From assembly GCA_011773465.1 (NCBI GenBank), contig WVXO01000039.1:10898-74897 (forward strand): DNA of 64,000 bases. The letters are read 5' to 3'. Position numbers and translations under genes: made by a program. Origin of the DNA: Candidatus Aminicenantota bacterium (GTDB lineage Bacteria > Acidobacteriota > Aminicenantia > Aminicenantales > Aminicenantaceae). The notes below the pieces were generated by a model. The model was not told where the DNA came from. It ran no database searches and was given only the letters and a program-made list of their open reading frames with translations. This document shows positions 1-10,702 of the stretch, piece by piece. How positions within the stretch are numbered: position 1 is the first letter of the stretch; every line of letters begins with the position of its first letter.

Positions 1-46
1 ACTTTTTTTATTGTAGCGGCTTTATTTATTTAGGAACTTTTTAATT

Positions 47-157
47 GTAGGGGCTTGATTCATCAAGCCCACCTTTTTTGTAGGGGTTTGATTTATCAAA
101 CCCACCTTATAAAACATATTCAATGGTTAATGTAGGGGTTTGATTTATCAAACCCAC
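47..157 (+). repeat. REP-like cluster: three GTAGGGG palindromes (47-73, 80-106, 132-157)
   Basis: GTAGGGGCTTGATTCATCAAGCCCACC; GTAGGGGTTTGATTTATCAAACCCACC (x2). Confidence 0.92.
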
Positions 158-334
158 AATTATAGAAAGTGCATGATAGGCAAGTTGCTTTTTCGCTTTT
201 TTCTAGTTAAACTTTTCTCACTAGTTATATAATAGTAGGCAAATGAGATGTAAAAGAAGAGATAAACAGACTACTCAGAATAAACCACTTTCTTTCTCTT
301 ATGCTCATCTCAATTTGATTAGCGGGAGGTCTAA

Positions 335-979
335 ATGAAAATTTTTTTGGATACGGCTAATTTGGACCAGATTAAGGAAGCAGCGAGTTGGGGGATATTA
401 GACGGTGCCACGACCAACCCTACTCTGGTTTCCAAAGAGAATCTAAAGTTTGAAGACTTAATCAAGAAAATTTGCAAAATTGTGCCGGGCCCTGTTAGCG
501 TTGAAAGTGTTTCGACAAAACATGAAGACATCATCAAGGAAGCAAGAAGCCTGGCCAAACTAGCCGAAAATGCGGTCGTTAAGATACCGATCTGTGTCGA
601 GGGCCTTAAGGCGATTAAGGTGTTATCCAGGGAAGGGATCAAGGTCAATACAACCTTAATATTTTCTCCAAACCAGGCTCTTCTGGCAGCCAAGGCAGGA
701 GCAAGATACGTAAGCCCTTTTGTTGGCCGCCTTGATGATATTTCTCACCAGGGGATGGACTTAGTGGATGAAATAGTGACCATATTTAATAATTATGGAT
801 TTGAGACAGAAGTGATCGTGGCCAGCATCAGGCATCCCCTTCACGTTGTGGAGGCTGCCTTAATGGGAGCAGACATTGCCACCGTTCCCTTCGCTGTCTT
901 GGAAAAAATGGTGAAGCATCCCTTGACCGATATAGGGATGGAAAAATTCTTAAAAGATTGGGGTAAAGTCAAACGTTAA
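335..979 (+). CDS. fsa: Fructose-6-phosphate aldolase / small transaldolase family
   Basis: [16 protein letters not shown]...[12 protein letters not shown] and VKIPIC...[23 protein letters not shown] are hallmark small-transaldolase motifs. Confidence 0.93.
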   Translation: MKIFLDTANLDQIKEAASWGILDGATTNPTLVSKENLKFEDLIKKICKIVPGPVSVESVSTKHEDIIKEARSLAKLAENAVVKIPICVEGLKAIKVLSREGIKVNTTLIFSPNQALLAAKAGARYVSPFVGRLDDISHQGMDLVDEIVTIFNNYGFETEVIVASIRHPLHVVEAALMGADIATVPFAVLEKMVKHPLTDIGMEKFLKDWGKVKR

Positions 980-1010
980 AAAAATAAATAACCAATCGAG
1001 AGAGAATAAA

Positions 1011-2561
1011 ATGACTATAGAAAAAAAATTAGAAGAGCTGAGAGAAAAAACAAAATCAGCTGAATTGGGAGGAGGGAAGCAGAGAATAGAAAAACAGCAC
1101 AAGGCTGGAAAGCTTACTGCTTTGGAGAGAGTGAATCTCCTCCTGGATGAAGGGTCCTTCCAGGAAATGGACAAGCTTGTGGTGCATCAAAGTCGTGATT
1201 TCGGGATGGAAAAAAAGAGAATTTACGGTGATGGTGTTGTAACAGGTTATGGCACGATTGATGGGCGCAGGGTGTTTATTTTTGCTCAGGATTTCACCGT
1301 GTTCGGAGGCTCTTTGAGTGGAGCAAATGCAGCAAAAATCGTGAAAATTATGGACCTGGCTCTCAAAGGAGGCGTTCCTATCATCGGCCTCAATGATTCT
1401 GGTGGCGCTCGCATTCAGGAAGGCGTGGCAAGCTTAGCAGGATATGCTGATATCTTTTTGAGGAATGTTCTCGCCTCCGGAGTTATTCCCCAGATCTCGG
1501 CTATCGTGGGACCCTGTGCGGGAGGCGCAGTCTATTCACCAGCCATGACCGATTTTATCATCATGACAAGAGATATCAGCAATATGTTTATTACAGGGCC
1601 GGATGTGATTAAGGCAGTCACCCAAGAAGATGTTACCATGGAAGAATTAGGAGGGGCAGACGCCCATAACGCAATAAGCGGTGTTGCTCATTTTGCGGCT
1701 GATGACGAGAATCATACCCTGGCCTTGATTCGAGAGATTATATCTTTTATTCCGGATAACAACATGGAAGACCCTCCCTTGAAGGAAACATCTGATCCTT
1801 CAGACAGGACAACCGAGGAGCTTAATTTTTTGGTTCCTGATGATCCCAATCAGCCCTATGATATCAGGAAGATCATAAGCGAGGTTCTGGATGACAAGTA
1901 TTTCTTCGAGGTCCAAGCCCATTATGCCAAAAACATAGTGATTGGCTACGGCCGCCTTGGAGGAAAGTCGGTAGCAATCGTCGCTAATCAGCCAGATCAT
2001 CTGGCTGGCGCTCTGGATATAAATGCCTCAGATAAGGGAGCTCGATTTGTTCGCTTTTGTGACGCCTTCAACATTCCCCTCATTACCTTTGAGGATGTAC
2101 CTGGATTCTTGCCCGGTGTTGCCCAGGAGCACGGGGGGATAATCCGTCATGGAGCAAAGCTTCTCTATGCTTTTGCCGAAGCGACAGTGCCAAAGATAAC
2201 GGTCATAACCCGCAAGGCTTACGGCGGAGCCTATTGCGTTATGGCTTCCAAGCATATTAGAGCAGATATAAATTATGCTTATCCTACCGCCGAGATAGCT
2301 GTCATGGGTCCCGAAGGGGCTGTCAATATCGTTTACAAGCACGAGCTGGATAAAATCAAAGACTCGGCTAAGCAGAGAGAGTTAAAAGTGGAAGAGTTCA
2401 GGCAGAAGTTTGCTAATCCTTACATTGCCTGTGAGAAGGGCTATCTTGATGAAATTATCGAGCCGAAACTAACGAGGTCAAAGCTCATCGCTGCCCTGGA
2501 GCTTTTAGAAAACAAGAGGGATACAAATCCTCCTAAAAAGCACGGAAATATTCCATTATAA
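1011..2561 (+). CDS. Acyl-CoA (propionyl/methylmalonyl-type) carboxylase carboxyltransferase subunit
   Basis: [70 protein letters not shown] motifs. Confidence 0.93.
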   Translation: MTIEKKLEELREKTKSAELGGGKQRIEKQHKAGKLTALERVNLLLDEGSFQEMDKLVVHQSRDFGMEKKRIYGDGVVTGYGTIDGRRVFIFAQDFTVFGGSLSGANAAKIVKIMDLALKGGVPIIGLNDSGGARIQEGVASLAGYADIFLRNVLASGVIPQISAIVGPCAGGAVYSPAMTDFIIMTRDISNMFITGPDVIKAVTQEDVTMEELGGADAHNAISGVAHFAADDENHTLALIREIISFIPDNNMEDPPLKETSDPSDRTTEELNFLVPDDPNQPYDIRKIISEVLDDKYFFEVQAHYAKNIVIGYGRLGGKSVAIVANQPDHLAGALDINASDKGARFVRFCDAFNIPLITFEDVPGFLPGVAQEHGGIIRHGAKLLYAFAEATVPKITVITRKAYGGAYCVMASKHIRADINYAYPTAEIAVMGPEGAVNIVYKHELDKIKDSAKQRELKVEEFRQKFANPYIACEKGYLDEIIEPKLTRSKLIAALELLENKRDTNPPKKHGNIPL

Positions 2562-2566
2562 TAGGC

Positions 2567-2787
2567 ATAGGGGCTTGATAGAGGTTTGTAGGGGCTTGAA
2601 CAGAGGTTTGTAGGGGCTTGATTTATCAAGCCCATATAAAAATGTAGGGGTTTGATTCATCAAACCCACCTTTGATAAATTGAAATAAACCGAAGATTGA
2701 AAAAAGAGAAAAATTGCTGTACGTATTTGATTTAAATTGGTAGCGGTTTGATCGAGGTTTGTAGGGGCTTGATTTATCAAGCCCACC
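2567..2787 (+). repeat. REP-like cluster with full units (2610, 2644, 2761) and half-units (2567, 2588, 2740)
   Basis: GTAGGGGCTTGA-NN-GAGGTTT half-units followed by full palindromes. Confidence 0.9.
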
Positions 2788-2832
2788 CTTTAATATAGAA
2801 AGCATAAAGGCGAGAACCGAGAGAATAAAAAA

Positions 2833-4344
2833 ATGGCTAAAATGTTCAAGAAAGTACTAATTGCTAATAGAGGCGAGATTGCTGTCAGGATAATCCGCGC
2901 TTGTCGGGAGTTGGGCATTGTTCCTGTGACTGTATATTCAGAGGCGGACCGGAAGGCGCTTCATGTAAGGCTGGCTGAGGAAGCCTACTTTATTGGTGAA
3001 TCAGTACCTTCCCAGAGTTATCTCAATATCGAAAAAATAATTGAAGTCGCAAAAAAGGGCAAAGTTGAAGCTCTCCATCCCGGCTATGGATTCCTGGCTG
3101 AAAATCCCGGCTTAGTGGCAAGATGCGAGGAAGAAGGGATTGTTTTTATCGGACCTCCCTCTGAGCCCATGGAGATCATGGGGAATAAAACAACTTCCCG
3201 GACGAGGATGACCAAAGCCGGGGTGCCAGTTATCCCGGGCACTCTTGAGCCCTTAAAAGATGAGAAGGATTTAAAGGAAAAAGCTGAAAAAGTAGGTTTC
3301 CCTATCCTTCTCAAAGCAACAGCCGGCGGCGGAGGCAAAGGATTGAGGTTGGTGAGGAAAAGGAACGACCTGCTCTCATGTTTCAGATTAGCCCAGTCTG
3401 AAGCGCAAGAAAGTTTTGCTGACCCTTCCATCTACATCGAGAAATATCTCGACGAGCCTCATCATATCGAGATTCAAATCCTGGCTGACAATTTTGGAAA
3501 TTTTGTTTATCTGGGAGAAAGGGAGTGTTCTATTCAAAGACGATACCAAAAGGTCTTGGAGGAGACACCATCTCCTTTCATTGACCAGGAAATAAGGGAA
3601 GAAATGGGAAGGATTGCGGTGAAGGCTGCGGCTGCGGTAAATTACAGGAATGCGGGAACTGTGGAATTTGTGGTGGATAAAAAGAAAAAGTTTTATTTTT
3701 TAGAAATGAATACCAGGCTTCAAGTAGAACATCCGATCACAGAAATGGTAACGGGAATTGATCTTGCCAAGAGCCAGATTGAAATAGCAGCCGGTTTTCC
3801 GTTAAGCATCAGTCAGGAGGATATAAAACCCAAAGGATTCTCTCTGGAATGCAGAATATATGCCGAGGACCCGGATAATGATTTTATGCCTTCTCCTGGG
3901 AAAATAATTCATCTCCGTACCCCTGCGGGAGGTTTGGGCGTTCGGGATGATAACGGAGTCTACGAAGGATACGAGGTGCCTCTTGAGTACGATCCCCTGC
4001 TTTCCAAGCTGGTTACCTGGGGAAGCACAAGGGCTGAAGCCATTCATCGGATGCTCAGAGCTTTATCCGAATACCAGGTTTATGGTATAAAAACGACGAT
4101 TCCTTTTTTCAGGCGGATTCTTCTTCACCCGAAATTCTTTGCGGGCGATTACAATACCCATTTCATCGCCAATCTTGAGAAGGAAAAAGACGGAGGAGAG
4201 CCAGAAGAGGAGGTAGTGGCTTTGATAGCAGCAGGGATAAAAACTTTTGCGGAGAGAAAATCAGGCCCTGCCCCTGTACCAAAAAGAAAAGAGAGTAAAT
4301 GGAAATTCCAGGGGAGATTGCAAAACTTTTCCGACAGGCTTTAA
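2833..4344 (+). CDS. accC: Biotin carboxylase subunit of acetyl/propionyl-CoA carboxylase
   Basis: FKKVLIANRGEIAVRIIRACRELGI, GGGGKGLR, FLEMNTRLQVEHPITEMVTGIDL. Confidence 0.93.
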   Translation: MAKMFKKVLIANRGEIAVRIIRACRELGIVPVTVYSEADRKALHVRLAEEAYFIGESVPSQSYLNIEKIIEVAKKGKVEALHPGYGFLAENPGLVARCEEEGIVFIGPPSEPMEIMGNKTTSRTRMTKAGVPVIPGTLEPLKDEKDLKEKAEKVGFPILLKATAGGGGKGLRLVRKRNDLLSCFRLAQSEAQESFADPSIYIEKYLDEPHHIEIQILADNFGNFVYLGERECSIQRRYQKVLEETPSPFIDQEIREEMGRIAVKAAAAVNYRNAGTVEFVVDKKKKFYFLEMNTRLQVEHPITEMVTGIDLAKSQIEIAAGFPLSISQEDIKPKGFSLECRIYAEDPDNDFMPSPGKIIHLRTPAGGLGVRDDNGVYEGYEVPLEYDPLLSKLVTWGSTRAEAIHRMLRALSEYQVYGIKTTIPFFRRILLHPKFFAGDYNTHFIANLEKEKDGGEPEEEVVALIAAGIKTFAERKSGPAPVPKRKESKWKFQGRLQNFSDRL

Positions 4345-4345
4345 A

Positions 4346-4837
4346 ATGAATTTTTCACTTTGGCTTGATGATAAAGAATTCAAGCTAAACTTAGAAGAAA
4401 AAGCAAAGAATGATGTTCTGGTCTCTCTCGGAGAGAAAAAATATCATGTCTCAGTCGAGTTCTTAAGCTCTGATGAGATTCTTCTGAATATAGATGGTAA
4501 GATTCACAACGTAATAGTCAATTCAAATTCTTTATCTCATTCTGTTTATGTGAACGGGCGATTTTTTAAGATAGAGAAGAAGTCTGTTTCGCAGATTTTA
4601 GGAAGGAAAGGAATAAAACCCAAGAAGAGAGATATCAAGACGTCCATGCCTGGGCGAATTGTGAAGGTTTTTGTCGAAGAAGGGGAACAGGTAAAAGAAG
4701 GCCAGGCTGTATTAGTTCTGGAGGCCATGAAGATGCAGAATGAGATCAAGTCTCCTCAACCAGGGATAATAACAAAAATAAATCCCGCGGCCGGTGATTC
4801 CGTGGAAGCCGGCTCCCTCCTCTTTTCTATCGAATAG
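4346..4837 (+). CDS. Biotin/lipoyl attachment domain protein (BCCP-like)
   Basis: C-terminal VLEAMKMQNEIKSPQPGIITKI biotinylation motif. ORF track starts at 4247 inside accC; ATG at 4346 just after the accC stop is the more likely start. Confidence 0.85.
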   Translation: MNFSLWLDDKEFKLNLEEKAKNDVLVSLGEKKYHVSVEFLSSDEILLNIDGKIHNVIVNSNSLSHSVYVNGRFFKIEKKSVSQILGRKGIKPKKRDIKTSMPGRIVKVFVEEGEQVKEGQAVLVLEAMKMQNEIKSPQPGIITKINPAAGDSVEAGSLLFSIE

Positions 4838-4846
4838 CATGATGCT

Positions 4847-5478
4847 CTAATCTAAGTTAACAATTTCATCTTCTGCATTAGAATCAGCACATTTAATCCT
4901 AATCCATTTAATATTCTGAAATTGCTCCCCATCTAATAGGATAAAATTGGGTTGATGTATTCTTTCTATTTTTTTCAGTGTCACAATAAGATGATAACGG
5001 GATAAAGAATAAATTGCACCTGATGACGCGTCCGCTAATACGCCCAGAGCACCGGATACAATCCATGCCCTCGATACTGCAGCTCCAAAACTTATATTCG
5101 GAAATATCTCTGCTGTTAAAAAAATGCAGGAATAATGGGTATAAATCCCCCTCCGGTCAGGAAATTTATGAAGATAGATGGGAGTAATCCCTGGATTTTT
5201 CGAGTTATCTTAATTTCAAGAGGATTATATCCTTGTTTTTCTATCCGAATAGTATGGTTCTTTCTCTTTTCTAACTTTAATTCCAATGGCGCATTGCCCA
5301 CCTCTTTTCCATCAACTATAATCCTTGCGCCTGAAGGATTGCTTGTGACAGGTATTTTTTGAGAAGTTCGAAAGCCAGAAGAAATTGTTAGACAACTTTG
5401 AAAGAGAAAAACACTTGTGACTATTAAAGCCGAAATAATTTGCTTTTTTCTTTTAATAATCATTTTACTCCTCTTCAA
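4847..5478 (-). pseudogene. PEGA-domain lipoprotein, frame broken at a T7 homopolymer (annotated part 5116..5478)
   Basis: Signal/lipobox FQSCLTISS, PEGA repeat VTSNPSGARIIVDGKEVGNAPLELKLEKRKNHTIRIEKQGY. Adjacent frame continues LTAEIFPNISFGAAVSRAWIVSGALGVLADASSGAIYSLSRYHLIVTLKKIE... to a stop at 4847-4849. Confidence 0.75.
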
Positions 5479-5590
5479 CGAGAATCGCTTTTTGCTGGGC
5501 TATAACATCAGAATTCTAATGTCAATCTTCTGGATAATCATTTTTATGAAAGAGTAAGATTTTTAGGCCCCCACAAAATTATAGATGCTT

Positions 5591-7126
5591 CTAATAAATG
5601 AAAATTGGAATTATCTTTTTTATTAGAGTTTCGTAATTTTGAATATTTGTAATTAAAAAGAAGTTCTCTGTTTCTACGACAGGCAAGTAGTTCTTCTTAA
5701 ACTCTTCTGATAAATTGTTGTATTCTTCCTTTCTTATATAGCCATAACGGCTGCCTTCGACCAAGGATAATGTAAATGAGGCTTCGTTATCGTATTTATT
5801 TATAGGTCTGTCGACATAAAAGGCGAAATCGGCTACTGTTCCCCAATAACTCATCCTGTAAACGGAAATATGCTCTTTGTTTTCTGTAAGCGATTTTATA
5901 TAAGGAGTGATTTTCTTCAATTCTGTTTTATCAGGCGCGTTTATTTTCCCAAAATATAAGGGAAAAATAGATGTCGCAAAAAGCAGAATTAATAAAAGAA
6001 TTAACGAAAAATAAACGATGCGTCTGAATAATTTTTCAGAAACCATCTCTCCGAGCACGACCCCGATGAAAACGGCGAATGCAGGATAGAGGGGAACCAG
6101 ATATCTGTAGTATTTGGTTTCAGCCAGACTAAAACCAAAAAGCATGATAAGAATCCATAGAATAAAAATCCACAATATCTTTCTGTTTTTTAGCTTTTTA
6201 AACCCGAAATAAAAAGAGAGAATCAAGAAAGGAAGCCAGGGCCAGTATAATTTTGCCAAAGTAAATATATACCAAAAGAAACCGTAGATTTTCCCTAAAA
6301 GATTAATGCCATTGGCACTACCAGCTCCAACAAATTTACCCCAGATCTGGCCAATAAAATAAGTATTCAGGAAATTCTTAACCTCACCTGCAGAGATTAA
6401 GGGTATTAACCAGATACAAAGGGTTAAAGCTATAAAAAACAGGAAAATGAAGGGCTTAGCGCTCATAAAAAACTTGAAATCTTTTTTTAAGATAAAGAAC
6501 AAGAAAACTATGCCTATGATTGATACTGCTGGAAGGCCCTTGGTTAAGATCGCCAGACCTGCGGATATGCCTAACAGAATGTAATATTTTTCACTTTTCT
6601 GGATGGCCAGAATAAAGAATAATATTGACAGTGTTATAAAAAAAGCGAAGGGAACATCCAGCTGGCATTTCCTGCTTATATCAAGAAACGGCTGCGTTGT
6701 TAAAAGTACAAGACCGGATAGAAAACCTATTTTATAAGAATTGCTTGCCCTGTAGCCGATTAAATAGACAAGTAGAATAGTAAGAACTCCGAGAGAGGCG
6801 GAGACGAACCTTGCTGTAAATTCGCTTATGCCGAATAGCTTAAAACTTAGGGCTGTCATCCAGAAAAAAAGGGGAGGGTGCTGCCAGAAATCAACATATT
6901 CTTTACAATGTTCATAATGGAGAACAACCCAATCATTGCTTCTTAAGATTGCTCTGGAGACCGTGGCATAAACAGCAGAATCTAAACCCAGATCACCAAT
7001 CCACAGGTTTGCGAATAGACAAACTGTGGATAACAGGAATAAAAGGAGGAGGTAAATATTTTTATATCTCAGCTCGATCTTTAAGCTGGCTATCTCAGGC
7101 CTTTCATCTTGTGTGTCTTGCTTCAT
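5591..7126 (-). CDS. Glycosyltransferase family 39 (ArnT/PMT-like) membrane protein
   Basis: LDSAVYATVSRAILRSNDWVVLHY...YVDFWQHPPLFFWMTALSFKLFGISEFTARFVSA, multiple TM segments. Confidence 0.85.
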   Translation of the reverse strand: MKQDTQDERPEIASLKIELRYKNIYLLLLFLLSTVCLFANLWIGDLGLDSAVYATVSRAILRSNDWVVLHYEHCKEYVDFWQHPPLFFWMTALSFKLFGISEFTARFVSASLGVLTILLVYLIGYRASNSYKIGFLSGLVLLTTQPFLDISRKCQLDVPFAFFITLSILFFILAIQKSEKYYILLGISAGLAILTKGLPAVSIIGIVFLFFILKKDFKFFMSAKPFIFLFFIALTLCIWLIPLISAGEVKNFLNTYFIGQIWGKFVGAGSANGINLLGKIYGFFWYIFTLAKLYWPWLPFLILSFYFGFKKLKNRKILWIFILWILIMLFGFSLAETKYYRYLVPLYPAFAVFIGVVLGEMVSEKLFRRIVYFSLILLLILLFATSIFPLYFGKINAPDKTELKKITPYIKSLTENKEHISVYRMSYWGTVADFAFYVDRPINKYDNEASFTLSLVEGSRYGYIRKEEYNNLSEEFKKNYLPVVETENFFLITNIQNYETLIKKIIPIFIY

Positions 7127-7288
7127 TTATTCTCCTCTATAACAAAGCAAAAAGTTAAAGTCAACGCGTGCAACGAGCTATATATCCAAGGCCTAACCGT
7201 GTTATAATATAAAACTGCCCCTAAATTTATATTTTTGGCAAATAAATACCATCAGGTCTCATTTTAGCTGAGAAATTAGAAAATAATC

Positions 7289-10200
7289 ATGAAGGCATAT
7301 AAAAAGCTTAGATTGCTCATCATTCTCTTCGTTATAGTCCTCTTTTTGGCAGGATCAGGGGTGGTTATAAAAAATATTCTTCTTAACCGGATAACGAAAA
7401 AAGTACAATCAAGCTTTGAATACTCTCACCTTCACGTGTCTGTTTTCCCTCCCGTTCTCATATTAGAGGATGTGAGAGCACGCACTCCCTCGCCCGTTTT
7501 TTCTGCAAAAAAAATTGCAGTGAGAATCTCTTACAGATCGTTGTTAACAAGGGAAAGACCCTTTAATGTTTCTATCGAACGCCCGATCTTAAGACTAAGT
7601 GGCACCTCTCCCAAAACAGAGAAGGAAAAGAGGGAATTCAGCTTTTCTCTTCCATTTTCGGTAGAAGCAGGATCAATAAAGGAAGGGGAGTTCTATTTTC
7701 AGGGAAAAAAAGTGAGTTTTCAGTCTAAGAATATAAATGCCCGTTTTTCCCAGAAAAAAGAAGAGTTTTCTGTTCAGGCAGAAGCAGAGAAGAATATCTT
7801 ATCACTGGGTCCCACCCGGCCTATGGTAGAAGGGAAAGTGAGTCTTTCTGTCAAAAGCCACGAAAGAGAAATCATCATAAAAAGAATTGAAATCGATGGT
7901 TCTGATTTTATCTTCAAAGCCGAAGGGAGCTTGCTCAATCCCTTAAATCCTGATTTGCGTCTGGAAACTTCTTTGAAATCAAAAGCTTCATTCGTTGTCG
8001 ATTTTCTTCACCTTCCTTTTGATTGGGAAGGAGAGGCTGAAGGGGGAGGAATTCTTACCAGAAGCAGCGAAGGGATTGCTTTTAAAGGGAATTTTTCGAG
8101 CGAGAACCTTGTCTTGAACAAAGTCTTCCTTGGAAAGGTTAGCGGAAAAATCGATTTCAGCGAAAAGGCCGCTAAAACTGTAGAGTTTAGTATCCAGAAG
8201 AAATCGATGCCGCCTGAATATATAAGAATTTATCTGGCAGAAGATAGAATTGCGGGAGAAGCTCAAGGAGTTTATCTGGATCCTATAATGAATTATTTTT
8301 CCCTGCCCTGGCCTGTGAAGTCTCCTGCATGGGGAAGTTTCTCGATTGAAGACGGGAAAGTTCAAGCGGAGGCAGAATTCAGGGAACAAGATTTCGAAGC
8401 CGATTTAGATCGGTTTCCTTTTGACGGCCGGGTCATATTCAACTGGGACGGGAGGGATGAGTTTACCTTCTCTTCTCAAGATCTTTCCTCTAGTTTTGGC
8501 CAGGTTGACGTTGAAGGAAAAGCAGAAGTTGGGAAGGAGCTGGACATAACCATTCAAGGCGAGATCAAGGATGTAAAGCAGGCTCGCCAGTTTACTTCTG
8601 TGATACTTTCACGAAATTTCGACTTTCCCGAGATAAGAGGGAAAGGCAGGAGCAGTATTCATATCTTTGGCGATTATGATCTCCCTCAGATAAAAGCAGA
8701 TTTCGCCTTTACTCCCGGAGGCTATGATAGATTCGATGTAGATTCGGTCGAAGGAGAAGTTGAGCTAATAAGGGATGAGTTTCTTGGAAGGTTCAGGATA
8801 GATGATCCTTTAATGAAAGGGAGGATTAGCCTCTTCTCAAACCCAGAGGGGGTGAAAGTCGACATACGACTTGACCGGGGTCTCGTTGAAAGAATTTTCC
8901 CGGGTTTTGACTTTGATTTTCCTCTCCAGGGAGAAGCTTCAGGAAATTTTGAAGTCAAAATGAAAAATGAGGATATTCAGCTTAAAGGTACCTTTTCCAG
9001 TTCATCGCTGAACTTCAACGACAAGAACCTGAAAGATATTAGCGGCAAACTCAAATGGCAGGGCGATGCTCTTTCTTTCTCCGAAATTCAGTTTCATTTA
9101 CACGGGGGCGTTGTAAAAGGAAACGCCTGGGTAGACCTTAGAGCCGAAGATTTTGATGTCGATATCAGTGGAGAGGAAATTGACCTTTCTTCCCTTTATG
9201 CTGACGTCAAGGGGAACTTGGGATTTAGCCTCAAGGGAAAAGGAGCGCTCGGTCAGGACTTGGCCGTGGGCAATTTTGAAATAAAAGATTTGCACCATAT
9301 CCATCTTCAGAAAACAGAAGCAAGAGGGCAGGCGAAGCTTGGCTACTCGGAAGGAAGGCTTGGTTTGGAGTTAAACGGAAATTTTTTTCCCGGTGAAAAC
9401 GAGTTTAGTATTTCACTCGCTCTCCCCATCCCTGTTGATGTTGAAATGTTTTCTGTAGATATAAGAGGAAGCTTCACCAATCTCGATCTCCTCCTTCCAT
9501 GGAAAGGGGCCAAAGGGCGCGTTAATTATCTGGGCGAAGTCAGAGGCGGAAAAGGGTTTCCTCAGATTAAAGGAGCTATTGATTTTCAAGGATCGATTTT
9601 TCCGCTGGTGCGGTTTGCTCATGCTTTGAGAGATTATTCTGGGCTCATGTTTGTTGAAAACAACAGGGTTTCTTTTCGTTCCCTCCAGGCCAAATTAGGC
9701 GGAGGTGATGTTCAGGGATATGGTGAGTTGGAATTTGGAAACGGGAAGATTGAGAATATCGACCTCAAAATAGAGGGAAAAAATTTGCTTCTTTCTCCGT
9801 TGGAGAGGACCAGAGCCCTAACAGATGGCTCTTTGAATCTCATAAAGGATTCTAATCGCTTTGTTTTGGAAGGAGATTTGTTAGCCCGCAAGCTGTTCTG
9901 GAGGCGTGAAATTGATGAGGAATTTGCTTTTTATTCAAGCCCTTATTATGAGCCTCGAGAAGAGCCAGGCTTTTTTGATAACCTTACTCTGAACATCAGA
10001 CTGAGAGCAGAAGATAATGCGTGGATGGAGAACTCTTTGGGCACAGCTAGAGGCAGGTTTGATTTGACTTTAACAGGTAGCGTGATAACACCAGTCGTAC
10101 TTGGCGATATCGAAGCCTTGGATGGGAATGTCTATTTTCAGGATAGAAAATTTAGAATACTAAGTGGACGCTTGAGTTTTATCAACCCTGCGGCCATTGA

Positions 10201-10702
10201 GCCTTATTTAAGCTTTAAGGGAGAAACGTACGTTAAAGACTATAGAGTGACTTTTTCTCTTGATGGCCCTGTAGACCGTCTCACTCCAGAATTGAGCTCT
10301 TCGCCCCCACTACCGCCAGAAGATGTCCTGGCTCTTCTTGCCTTAGGAGAGTCTTTCAAGCGCACCTATTCTTATGATACGAGCACACTGCTAACCACTT
10401 ACTCTCTTGTGTCTTTTCAGCTTTCAGAAGAAGCAAAGAGGCGCGCTGAAGGCCTTTTCGTCATTGACCGCTTCAGGATCGATCCTTTTATCATGGGTTC
10501 CTCGCCTGAGATGGCAGCTCGCTTGACTGTAGGGAAAAAAATATCGAGAAACTTTTTTATTCTTTATTCTGCCAATCTTAGAACCCAAAGGGAGGAAATT
10601 GCGCGGTTGGAATGGGAACTGACGGATGATCTCTCTATTGTCGGAATCCGTAATGAAGAAGGTCGGATTAGTATTGATGTTAAAATTCATAAGAGATTCT
10701 AG
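7289..10702 (+). CDS. Translocation/assembly module TamB-like protein (DUF490 C-terminus)
   Basis: 1137 aa, N-terminal TM, long beta-rich body, C-terminal GDIEALDGNVYFQDRKFRILSGRLSFINPAAIEPYLSF...PPLPPEDVLALLALG typical of TamB. Confidence 0.88.
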   Translation: MKAYKKLRLLIILFVIVLFLAGSGVVIKNILLNRITKKVQSSFEYSHLHVSVFPPVLILEDVRARTPSPVFSAKKIAVRISYRSLLTRERPFNVSIERPILRLSGTSPKTEKEKREFSFSLPFSVEAGSIKEGEFYFQGKKVSFQSKNINARFSQKKEEFSVQAEAEKNILSLGPTRPMVEGKVSLSVKSHEREIIIKRIEIDGSDFIFKAEGSLLNPLNPDLRLETSLKSKASFVVDFLHLPFDWEGEAEGGGILTRSSEGIAFKGNFSSENLVLNKVFLGKVSGKIDFSEKAAKTVEFSIQKKSMPPEYIRIYLAEDRIAGEAQGVYLDPIMNYFSLPWPVKSPAWGSFSIEDGKVQAEAEFREQDFEADLDRFPFDGRVIFNWDGRDEFTFSSQDLSSSFGQVDVEGKAEVGKELDITIQGEIKDVKQARQFTSVILSRNFDFPEIRGKGRSSIHIFGDYDLPQIKADFAFTPGGYDRFDVDSVEGEVELIRDEFLGRFRIDDPLMKGRISLFSNPEGVKVDIRLDRGLVERIFPGFDFDFPLQGEASGNFEVKMKNEDIQLKGTFSSSSLNFNDKNLKDISGKLKWQGDALSFSEIQFHLHGGVVKGNAWVDLRAEDFDVDISGEEIDLSSLYADVKGNLGFSLKGKGALGQDLAVGNFEIKDLHHIHLQKTEARGQAKLGYSEGRLGLELNGNFFPGENEFSISLALPIPVDVEMFSVDIRGSFTNLDLLLPWKGAKGRVNYLGEVRGGKGFPQIKGAIDFQGSIFPLVRFAHALRDYSGLMFVENNRVSFRSLQAKLGGGDVQGYGELEFGNGKIENIDLKIEGKNLLLSPLERTRALTDGSLNLIKDSNRFVLEGDLLARKLFWRREIDEEFAFYSSPYYEPREEPGFFDNLTLNIRLRAEDNAWMENSLGTARGRFDLTLTGSVITPVVLGDIEALDGNVYFQDRKFRILSGRLSFINPAAIEPYLSFKGETYVKDYRVTFSLDGPVDRLTPELSSSPPLPPEDVLALLALGESFKRTYSYDTSTLLTTYSLVSFQLSEEAKRRAEGLFVIDRFRIDPFIMGSSPEMAARLTVGKKISRNFFILYSANLRTQREEIARLEWELTDDLSIVGIRNEEGRISIDVKIHKRF

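Noticed and set aside
2441-2786. Minus-strand ORFs 2441..2635 and 2556..2786, both beginning MGLINQAPTNL
   Set aside because: They are translations of the REP-like repeat cluster (GTAGGGGCTTGATTTATCAAGCCCA read in reverse), not genes.
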